Notes under the pieces: model-generated | Databases searched by the model: none | The model's input: the letters and a program-made list of their open reading frames with translations, nothing else | Told to the model about the DNA's origin: nothing | Source: Verrucomicrobiota bacterium | GTDB lineage: Bacteria > Verrucomicrobiota > Verrucomicrobiia > Limisphaerales > Pedosphaeraceae | Length of the DNA stretch: 64,000 nucleotides | Direction: 5' to 3' | Assembly: GCA_021325145.1 (NCBI GenBank) | Contig: JAJPHR010000103.1 | Location: 145,396-209,395, forward strand | Program-made: the position numbers and the translations under genes | Shown: positions 57,999 to 64,000 of the stretch, piece after piece | How the letters are laid out: each line of letters begins with the position of its first letter | How positions within the stretch are numbered: position 1 is the stretch's first letter

Positions 57999-59639
57999 AT
58001 GAAGAAAAACAGTCATCCAATTGAGCGCCCCGTTCGTGTCGGGTTGATTTCACTGGGTTGCGCCAAAAACCTCGTCGATGCCGAGATCATGCTCGGCTCG
58101 CTGATGAAAGGCGGCGTCGAAATCACGAATGACGCAGCCCAGGCGGACGTGGTGATCGTGAACACGTGCTCGTTCATCGATTCGGCGCAGGAGGAGAGCG
58201 TGGACGCCATCCTGCAATCGGCGGAACTGCGCGAAGCGCGGAATCGCGGCCAGGGGCTGATTGTTTCCGGCTGCCTGCCGCAACGATTTCGGGACGAGTT
58301 GCCGAAGCTGCTGCCAGAGGTCGATGCTTTCATGGGCATTGATCAGGTCGCGCAGGTGACGGACATCGTGCGGCAGGCGCTGACGCATCGGGAGGAGCGA
58401 ATCAAGGGAAGCCCAAAATCCAAAGTCCAAAATCCAAAGTCGGCCATTGTCGGACGATTTGCGGAGATCGAGAAAGCGCATGGCGAATCGGCCGGTGATG
58501 AAGGGCAGGTTCTGAGCGACCCTCAGCCCGCCGTGCTGAATGTGAACGCGCGGCCGGTTTACATTCCTGATTTTGCGACACCACGGTTCCGGCTCACGCC
58601 GCGGCATTTTGCCTACGTGAAGATTGCGGAGGGATGCAATCATCCGTGCAGCTTTTGCATCATCCCGCGCATGCGCGGTTCGCACCGCAGCCGGGCGCAG
58701 GCGGACATTGCGCAGGAGGCGCGGCAACTCGTTGCGGATGGAGTGAAGGAATTGAACCTGATTTCCCAGGACTCGACGTATTACGGCCTGGATTTGCGGC
58801 CGGCCCACTCACGGAACATCGCGTCGCCGGAAAAGTTCAATGCCGCGGCGCGGGCGTTGCCGGCGGATGCCACGACACTCTGCACGCTCTTACGCGAACT
58901 CAACGCGCTACCGGGTGATTTCTGGATTCGCCTGCTCTACACGCATCCGGCGCACTGGACCGATGAATTGATTCGCACAATCGCCGAATGTCCGAAGGTG
59001 GCGCGCTACGTCGATATGCCGTTGCAACATATCCACGAGAACATGCTGGAACGGATGCGCCGCGAGACCTCGCAGCAATACATTGTTGATCTCATCGCCA
59101 GAATGCGCGCGGGCGTTCCGGGCATTGCCTTGCGCACCACGTTCATTGTTGGCTTTCCCGGCGAGACGGAGGCTTATTTTGAGACCCTGCTGGATTTTAT
59201 TCGCGCGACGAAATTCGAGCGCCTGGGCGTGTTCACCTATTCGCAGGAGGAAGGCACGCGCGCGGGCCGCATGGAAGGGCAAATCCCGGACAAGTTAAAA
59301 CGCCAGCGTCGTGATCGGGCGATGGCCGCGCAATTGTCCGTGGCCCGGCAGGTGGCGGAATCCTTTGTCGGGCGCGAAATGCGGGTGCTGGTGGAAGGCG
59401 AGGCCAGCGCGAAGGAACTGCGGAATGCGAGGATCAGTTCCTGGGAACATGGGCTGATTCGCGGCCAGGACAAACACACCGGCCAGCTCAAAGGCCGCTA
59501 TCTTGTGGCGCGGGGTGAAGCCGATGCGCCGGACATCGACGGCCGCGTGTATGTGCGGGGACATTTGCCGCCGGGCGAATTTGCGCGGGTAAGAATTATC
59601 GGCCATACGGATTATGATTTGATCGGGGAGACGCTCTGA
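57999..59639 (+). CDS. rimO: Ribosomal protein S12 methylthiotransferase RimO, repeat-invaded
   Basis: A 546-residue radical SAM enzyme that methylthiolates an Asp of S12. N-terminal UPF0004 Cys are at 21, 57 and 92 (ISLGCAKNLVDAEIMLGS; VNTCSF; VSGCLPQRF). The radical SAM Cys are in EGCNHPCSFCIIPRMRGSHR (213, 217, 220). YVDMPLQHIHENMLERMRR and a C-terminal TRAM domain (ending GHTDYDLIGE) follow. Normal RimO is about 440 residues. Extra segments lie at 131-200 and 265-290. The first includes the repeat-coded PKSKVQNPKSAI. Start at 57999 gives the conserved N-terminus. The enzyme may still be active because the inserts sit between domains. Confidence 0.92.
   Translation: MKKNSHPIERPVRVGLISLGCAKNLVDAEIMLGSLMKGGVEITNDAAQADVVIVNTCSFIDSAQEESVDAILQSAELREARNRGQGLIVSGCLPQRFRDELPKLLPEVDAFMGIDQVAQVTDIVRQALTHREERIKGSPKSKVQNPKSAIVGRFAEIEKAHGESAGDEGQVLSDPQPAVLNVNARPVYIPDFATPRFRLTPRHFAYVKIAEGCNHPCSFCIIPRMRGSHRSRAQADIAQEARQLVADGVKELNLISQDSTYYGLDLRPAHSRNIASPEKFNAAARALPADATTLCTLLRELNALPGDFWIRLLYTHPAHWTDELIRTIAECPKVARYVDMPLQHIHENMLERMRRETSQQYIVDLIARMRAGVPGIALRTTFIVGFPGETEAYFETLLDFIRATKFERLGVFTYSQEEGTRAGRMEGQIPDKLKRQRRDRAMAAQLSVARQVAESFVGREMRVLVEGEASAKELRNARISSWEHGLIRGQDKHTGQLKGRYLVARGEADAPDIDGRVYVRGHLPPGEFARVRIIGHTDYDLIGETL
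58413..58441 (+). repeat. CCAAAATCCAAAGTCC-type repeat inside rimO
   Basis: AAATCCAAAGTCCAAAATCC and following AAAGTC are low-complexity repeat sequence of the intergenic type, kept in frame within the linker between the two iron-sulfur domains of RimO. Confidence 0.7.
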
Positions 59640-59735
59640 AGCCACCCGCAAGCCGTCGCCCAAAAAATCACCAATGCAGGATTGCGTGAGGCCGCAGCCT
59701 GGTTATTCTCCGCCCAACATTTTGCATTTGATGGC

Positions 59736-60479
59736 ATGATTTCCAAATTGAGAGTGAGCGGCCCGTTCTGCGGACGGAATCTTCAGTGTTTATTCCTCGT
59801 CCTGTTCCTCGCTTTCCAAGGCGCGACACCGCTTCGCGCCCAGGAACATTACCTGGCTCCCGGCCATCCTGATGGGGTGGCGTTGCTGGCGCCGCCCCCG
59901 ATTTCCGGCTCCGCCGAGGAGGCTGCGGATCTGGCGACGGCGCGCATGGTATTCGAACATCGAACACCCGCCGAGGAAGCGCGGGCGAACAAGGACGCGG
60001 GACTTTCGCTGTTCCTGTTTGCGCGCGCCATCGGGCCGGACTTCAAGCCCGGCAAATTTCCGAAGGTCGAGGAATTGTTCAACAAGGTGAAGGCGCAAAT
60101 TGGCGACATCATCGACATCCCCAAAAACCATTGGAAAAGGCCACGTCCCTATGTCCTGGATCCACAACTGACTCTGGGCAAACCCGAGCCCAGTTTCAGC
60201 TATCCGAGCGGACATTCCACCCGGGGCACGGTCTATGCCTTGATGATCGCGGAGGTGTTTCCGGAGAAGAAGGACGCCATTTTGGAAGTCGGCCGGGAAA
60301 TTGGCTGGGATCGCGTGTTGATCGGCAAGCATTTCCCGACCGATGTGCAGGCGGGACGGGTGCTGGGCCAGGCGACGTTTCGTGAGCTGATGGCCAGCCC
60401 GGCTTTCCAGCATGATCTGGCCGAAGCAAAAGCCGAAGTCCATCCCACGGAAGCCGCCGGCAAGAGCGCGGGGCAATAA
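59736..60479 (+). CDS. PAP2-family acid phosphatase (class A), exported
   Basis: A 247-residue phosphatase of the PAP2/class A acid phosphatase group. After a signal peptide (CLFLVLFLAFQGATPLRAQ) come the three phosphatase motifs: K...RPRPY (NHWKRPRPYVLDP), PSGHS (SYPSGHSTRGTV), and R...H...D (WDRVLIGKHFPTDVQAGRVL). It hydrolyses phosphomonoesters in the periplasm. The ATG at 59736 starts the signal peptide. It lies 96 bases after rimO and ahead of a toxin-antitoxin pair. Confidence 0.9.
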   Translation: MISKLRVSGPFCGRNLQCLFLVLFLAFQGATPLRAQEHYLAPGHPDGVALLAPPPISGSAEEAADLATARMVFEHRTPAEEARANKDAGLSLFLFARAIGPDFKPGKFPKVEELFNKVKAQIGDIIDIPKNHWKRPRPYVLDPQLTLGKPEPSFSYPSGHSTRGTVYALMIAEVFPEKKDAILEVGREIGWDRVLIGKHFPTDVQAGRVLGQATFRELMASPAFQHDLAEAKAEVHPTEAAGKSAGQ

Positions 60480-60543
60480 GCGGCTCCCGGTTGAGGATTG
60501 GCAAGCCTTGACATACCCTGCCAACACAATTAACTTGGGGGAC

Positions 60544-60798
60544 GTGAAAGCGGTTACCATAAACATTTCGTTGAATCCAGAATTGGCTGAGTTCGCGCGG
60601 GCGGATTTGGAAGCGCGGGCGTTTGATTCCATGAGCGAATACATGCGGGATTTGATCCGCAAACGTCGCCAGGAGCAAATTGAGGCGGACGTGGCCTTTT
60701 TGGAAAAAGCCATCGAAGGCGCGCCGCCGGGCGATCCTTCGGACGAGGAAATGGCCGGGATCTACGCACGCATCAAAGCCCGTCGAAAGAAACCGTGA
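60544..60798 (+). CDS. Ribbon-helix-helix (ParD-like) antitoxin
   Basis: An 84-residue protein beginning at a GTG with a GGGGGA ribosome site. The first 50 residues follow the CopG/ParD fold (AVTINISLNPELAEFARADL, then MSEYMRDLIRKRRQE). A Glu/Asp-rich C-terminal tail would bind the toxin. The stop overlaps the start of the PIN toxin by 4 bases (GTGA). It probably represses its own promoter. ParD relatives usually pair with ParE, here the partner is a PIN nuclease. Confidence 0.8.
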   Translation: MKAVTINISLNPELAEFARADLEARAFDSMSEYMRDLIRKRRQEQIEADVAFLEKAIEGAPPGDPSDEEMAGIYARIKARRKKP

Positions 60799-61202
60799 AG
60801 GTTGTTTTTGACGCGGGGGTGGTGTTTTCGGCCGCCGGGTGGCGGGGTGAAGCGCACCGCTGCCTGGTGGCGATGGCTCACCGCCGGGTCATTGCCTATG
60901 CCACAGAGGAAACCATCAAGGAATTGAATCATCTGCTGGTTGACCGCGGGGATAGGACGAGGCATCCACCGGCTGCCATATTTTCCTGGTACGAGGATCA
61001 TGTTAAGCGTGTGGAGCCCGCGCCTTTGGGCAAACAAAGGAGCCGTGATGTGAAAGATGATCCGTACCTGGCTTGCGCTTTGGCCGCTGGAGCGAAGATC
61101 ATTGTAACGCGAGATGATGATTTGCTGGCGCTGGGGAAGCCTTTCGGAATACACATTATTACCCCGCGCGAGTTGCTTGTTCGATTGTCCCGGCCGCTTT
61201 GA
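60795..61202 (+). CDS. PIN-domain toxin (COG1569-like)
   Basis: A 135-residue PIN-domain ribonuclease. It starts at a GTG overlapping the antitoxin stop. Acidic active-site residues are Asp6 (VVFDAGVVFSA), Glu39 (EETIKELNHLL) and Asp85/Asp87 with Asp102-103 (SRDVKDDPYLACALAAGAKI; VTRDDDLLAL). Length and motifs match PIN toxins that cleave RNA. Together with the RHH gene it forms a two-gene toxin-antitoxin cassette. Confidence 0.85.
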   Translation: MKVVFDAGVVFSAAGWRGEAHRCLVAMAHRRVIAYATEETIKELNHLLVDRGDRTRHPPAAIFSWYEDHVKRVEPAPLGKQRSRDVKDDPYLACALAAGAKIIVTRDDDLLALGKPFGIHIITPRELLVRLSRPL

Positions 61203-61313
61203 ATGTGCGGAGATGCCCAATGAACGCCGAAATGAATAACTATATTCTCGCACAGCTCCGAGCAGATGCTGCACACGTGATTGCCTTGGCACAATGTTGA
61301 GGGCGCAAGTTCC

Positions 61314-62066
61314 TTACTGCGTCGTCACCCGCTTAACGAACTCGCGCAGCCGCTCGTTTCGCGGATCGCCGAAAATCTGCTCGGGCGGCCCGGATTCGGC
61401 AACCACGCCGCCGTCAAAGAAAACGACGCGATCGGCCATGTCCCGGGCGAATTGCATTTCGTGCGTCACGACGATCATGGTCATGCCTTCCTCGACGAGC
61501 TGGCGCATGACGCGCAGGACTTCATCGCGCAACTCCGGGTCGAGCGCGCTGGTCGGTTCATCAAAGAGCATCACCTGGGGCTCCATCGCGAGCGCGCGGG
61601 CGATGGCGACGCGCTGTTGCTGGCCGCCGGAAAGTTGCGCCGGGTAGGCGTCGGCTTTCGCAGCGAGGCCCACCTTGGCGAGCAACTCGCGGCCGAGCGT
61701 TTCGGCCTGTTCGCGCGGCGTGTTTTTCACCACGATCGGCGCCTCGGTGATGTTCTGCAACACGGTGAGATGCGGAAAGAGGTTGAAGGACTGGAAGACC
61801 ATCCCGGCTTGCAGGCGCAACCGGCGCTGCTGATCGCGTTCTTCGGCATTGCGCGGCGCGTGGCCGCCCTCGATGGTCACACCACCGATGCTGATGCGCC
61901 CGGAATCGGCGACTTCGAGCTGATTGAGACAGCGCAGGAAGGTGCTCTTGCCGCAGCCGCTGGGTCCGATGAGGACGGCGGCTTCACCGCGCTGCTGGGC
62001 ATGGTCGATGCCATGCAGCACGCGGTTCGAGTTGTAGGATTTTACGAGGTTTTCAACGGCGATCAT
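61314..62066 (-). CDS. Polar amino-acid ABC transporter ATP-binding protein (GlnQ-like)
   Basis: A 250-residue ATPase of the PAAT family. Walker A is IGPSGCGKSTFLRCL, Q-loop MVFQSFNLFPHLTV, signature LSGGQQQRVAIARAL, Walker B VMLFDEPTSALDPE, H-loop VVTHEMQFARDMAD. An insert after Walker A (TIEGGHAPRNAEERDQQRR) is short and normal. It drives the fused GlnHP protein encoded upstream; the genes overlap by 14 bases. The ATG at 62066 is used because it starts the ATPase fold. Confidence 0.95.
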   Translation of the reverse strand: MIAVENLVKSYNSNRVLHGIDHAQQRGEAAVLIGPSGCGKSTFLRCLNQLEVADSGRISIGGVTIEGGHAPRNAEERDQQRRLRLQAGMVFQSFNLFPHLTVLQNITEAPIVVKNTPREQAETLGRELLAKVGLAAKADAYPAQLSGGQQQRVAIARALAMEPQVMLFDEPTSALDPELRDEVLRVMRQLVEEGMTMIVVTHEMQFARDMADRVVFFDGGVVAESGPPEQIFGDPRNERLREFVKRVTTQ

Positions 62067-63555
62067 AACGCAATCTTTTCTCAAGCCAGTTGGCGAAAAT
62101 CGAAGCCGGGTAACTGAGCGCGAAATAAATCGTCGCGGTCATAAGTCCCAGCCCGATGTAATCATAAGTGGACATGGCGAGCATGCCGTAGACCTTGGTC
62201 AGTTCGACCATGGTGATGACGGACACGATGGAGGAATCCTTGAACAAGGCGATGAAATCGTTGGTGATGGGCGGGATGACGAGGCGGAACGCCTGCGGCA
62301 GGATGATGTGTTGCAGGGATTGCCAGCGGGTCATGCCGAGCGCCTGGGCGGCTTCGGTTTGGCCGCGCGGAATCGCCTCGATGCCGGCGCGATAATTTTC
62401 GGCTTCATAAGCGGCATAGTTCAGGCCCAGGCCGAGAATCGCCGCGGGAAAGGCCTGGAGCCGGATGCCGATTTCCGGCAAGCCGTAGTAGATGAAGAAA
62501 AGCTGGATGAGCAGCGGCGTGCCGCGAATGACCTCGACATACACCTGCGCCAGCCAGCGCAAAGGCGCGACAGCATAGAGCCGCGTCAACACCAGCGCCA
62601 AACCCGCCACCACCGCCAGCGCCATCCCGAGCACGGAAATCTCGATGGTAATCACGGCTCCGCGCAGCAGCAGCGGCAAGTAGGTTCGCCAATCGCGGAT
62701 GGTCGAAATGGACTTTCTTTGCTCGACGACTTCCGGGTGATAATCCTTCAAGGCGACCTGCCGTTCGTCCCAGACGCCGTATTTCTGATAGATGCGTTCC
62801 AGCGTGTGGTCCTCGGCCAGTTCCACGATGGCCTGGTTGAGCGCGGCGAGCAATGTGGCATCCTGTTTGCGCACACCGATGCCGTAATAGCCGGGCGCGA
62901 AGGGGTCGCCGGAGAATTTGAGCGCAGGATCGGGTTTGGCGTAGAACAACGCGATGGGCAAATCGAGCACCACGGCTTCGATGCGCTTCGCTTTCAGGTC
63001 GCGAAAACTTTCGACATTGCCGGGATACAAGCGCAGGTCGACGCCCGGGGTTTTTTCGAGCAACCGTTGCGCAACGGACGCCGAGAGCACGCCCACGGCT
63101 TTGCCCTTGAGATTGTCGATGTTGGTGAGGCCCTCGGTTTCGCGGCGGGTGACGAGTTGCTGGGTGTAAACATAGTATGGCCGCGACATGGCGATGTGCT
63201 GCTGGTTGTCCGCGGTCAATTCGAGGCCGTTGAGGACAATATCGAAGTTGCCGCGGTCGAGCGCGGGAATGAGCTGGTCCCATTGGTTCTGGACCATCTT
63301 CGCCTTGACGCCGAGTTTGGCGGCGAGCGCTTCGGCGAGGTCGTATTCGAAGCCGGTCAATTGTTCCGGATGCTCCGGACTCGGATAAACATAGGGCGCG
63401 CCGCCCTCGGCATCCGCGCCCCAAAGCAGGACGCCGGCTTGTTTGATTTGCTCCAGATGGTCCGCGGCAAAAACAAGGGAGGGCGTGCCTGCGAGCAGAA
63501 GAAGTCCCAGAAGACTGCCGAAGGTGACGCGCGACGAACGCCAAGCGTTACTCAT
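62053..63555 (-). CDS. Fused amino-acid-binding protein and permease (GlnH-GlnP type)
   Basis: A 500-residue protein. A signal sequence (FGSLLGLLLLAGTPSLVFAA) leads to an SBP_bac_3 domain (about 35-270; YDLAEALAAKLGVKAKMVQN, FDIVLNGLELTADNQQHIAM), then a PAAT permease of about five helices with the EAA loop (RGQTEAAQALGMTRWQSLQH). Binding protein and pore are one chain, as in some lactic acid bacteria and others, so substrate capture is tethered. It is probably co-transcribed with the ATPase. Polar amino acids such as glutamine are the family substrates. Confidence 0.93.
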   Translation of the reverse strand: MSNAWRSSRVTFGSLLGLLLLAGTPSLVFAADHLEQIKQAGVLLWGADAEGGAPYVYPSPEHPEQLTGFEYDLAEALAAKLGVKAKMVQNQWDQLIPALDRGNFDIVLNGLELTADNQQHIAMSRPYYVYTQQLVTRRETEGLTNIDNLKGKAVGVLSASVAQRLLEKTPGVDLRLYPGNVESFRDLKAKRIEAVVLDLPIALFYAKPDPALKFSGDPFAPGYYGIGVRKQDATLLAALNQAIVELAEDHTLERIYQKYGVWDERQVALKDYHPEVVEQRKSISTIRDWRTYLPLLLRGAVITIEISVLGMALAVVAGLALVLTRLYAVAPLRWLAQVYVEVIRGTPLLIQLFFIYYGLPEIGIRLQAFPAAILGLGLNYAAYEAENYRAGIEAIPRGQTEAAQALGMTRWQSLQHIILPQAFRLVIPPITNDFIALFKDSSIVSVITMVELTKVYGMLAMSTYDYIGLGLMTATIYFALSYPASIFANWLEKRLRYDRR

Positions 63556-63564
63556 TAAGCCGCC

Positions 63565-63592
63565 ATGATAGCACGTTTTGAAAAAATGCAAA
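63565..63592 (-). promoter_or_regulatory. Candidate promoter for the glnHP-like operon
   Basis: On the minus strand TTTGCA or TTGCAT (63587-63592 or 63586-63591) is spaced 16 or 15 bases from TATCAT (63565-63570). The start codon at 63555 lies only 10 bases beyond the -10 box, so the leader would be very short. Confidence 0.3.
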
Positions 63593-63609
63593 AAATATTT
63601 TGAGATTAT

Positions 63610-63645
63610 CCAAACGGTGTTTGGACTTTCTTTTGGTACGCCAAA
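63610..63645. promoter_or_regulatory. Two perfect palindromes upstream of the glnHP-like gene
   Basis: CCAAACGGTGTTTGG (63610-63624) and TTTGGTACGCCAAA (63632-63645) are adjacent short dyads, each with a CCAAA/TTTGG arm, just upstream of the candidate promoter. They look like twin operator half-sites for one regulator; the regulator is unknown. Confidence 0.4.
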
Positions 63646-63705
63646 TAAAACGCACGAATTTGATACAGGCCAGTGCTGAAGCCGTTACCCTGGCGATTCT
63701 TCAGA

Positions 63706-64000
63706 TCAGATATTAGTTGTTAGATGATTCGCTCTCCGTAACCGATTTTTCTCTGGCTGGAAGAGGCTGAGCGCGGCCCCTACACCGTCGAGCGGCTCGC
63801 GAAAAAGTAACGGGGAAGGACAAGATGACAGGATGAAAAAGTAACGGTCCATCCTGTCCTTCCCGGCTCGACTGCGTCCCGCTTCAAGAATTCGAGAAAT
63901 GCTTCCAACCAAGGCATCATATCCTCTGACCAACGCCATGGATTTCTTTTCATTCATGGGGCGCTTCGCTGCCTTTGGCAAGTTCGGCGATTCATCGCCA
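63706..64000 (-). pseudogene. Possible DUF1016/YhcG-type nuclease N-terminus, broken by a repeat
   Basis: The minus-strand frame is open from the window edge. Its start (MALVRGYDALVGSISRILEA) resembles the N-terminus of DUF1016-type proteins (a helix followed by an Arg-rich element). After GRSRAG the reading runs into a palindromic repeat (63811-63866) and ends at 63706 without any of the later nuclease domain. It is best read as a gene remnant cut by repeat insertion. Identification is tentative because only about 30 residues match. Confidence 0.35.
63811..63866. repeat. GGACAGGATG-type palindrome
   Basis: GGGAAGGACA/ACAGGATG on the left pairs with CATCCTGTCCTTCCC on the right, across a GTAACGG centre. 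It interrupts the DUF1016-like remnant. Confidence 0.6.

Noticed and set aside
62308..63558. 416-residue plus-strand frame
   Set aside because: It is antisense to the fused amino-acid importer gene, with no recognisable domain.

Overview
The window is about 60% GC and carries roughly fifty protein genes on both strands. Several features point to a Verrucomicrobiota genome, most like the Pedosphaera/Limisphaerales group. These are the pairing of a planctomycete-type cytochrome/DUF1549/DUF1553 protein with a DUF1501 protein next to a Cys-type sulfatase, an adenylate kinase with a four-Cys zinc lid, and spacers filled with many short palindromic repeat families. The assignment is inferred from gene content; no marker comparison was run. 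No rRNA, tRNA or CRISPR array was seen.

Layout. 1-6675: the end of a sensor kinase runs into a four-gene RND efflux operon (adaptor, RraA-like protein, pump, TolC-like channel). 6676-8541: repeats, a 2H phosphoesterase-like protein and a lipoprotein. 8636-14358: a cell-surface block (GT9 glycosyltransferase, MBOAT acyltransferase, SGNH-like partner, MsbA-like ABC exporter). 14395-15154: a REP-associated tyrosine transposase (RAYT) flanked by hairpins. 15179-21829: DUF1501, PSCyt1/DUF1549/LamG/DUF1553 and sulfatase genes. 21945-26007: a degenerate J-domain membrane protein and a DppC-DppA-DppB-type peptide importer without its ATPases. 26008-31000: repeat-rich DNA with an HhH protein, a 225-bp tandem duplication, a quinone-oxidoreductase-like gene, adk and an orphan groES. 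30977-37695: carbohydrate genes (GT4, glycogen debranching enzyme, GH51 arabinofuranosidase) and a DCC protein. 37891-44812: housekeeping genes (DEAD-box helicase, rpmE, prfA, HAD phosphatase, AI-2E transporter, proC, DtxR/MntR-type regulator). 44846-45966: two membrane-protein genes on the minus strand, one of them DUF4230. 46417-57889: an 11.5-kb co-directional membrane operon. 57999-64000: rimO, a PAP2 phosphatase, an RHH-PIN toxin-antitoxin pair, a GlnQ plus fused GlnHP amino-acid importer, and a nuclease-like gene fragment at the edge.

The most system-like locus is 46417-57889. It holds an ABC-2 membrane protein, three different SPFH/HflKC-type proteins, a heavy-metal P-type ATPase, a SHOCT protein that appears frameshifted, an ABC ATPase with its own permease, and a large helical-repeat protein. 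Genes are tightly packed. One SPFH protein and the P-type ATPase both start with His/Asp-rich metal-binding-like tails, which suggests a metal-linked membrane-microdomain transport machine.

The second theme is repeats. At least seven palindromic or low-complexity families recur between genes, and several have entered coding sequence (rimO, the ABC ATPase N-terminus, the cytochrome-protein signal region, and the 3' end of the oxidoreductase gene). A RAYT in the same window is a plausible mobilising enzyme for some of them.
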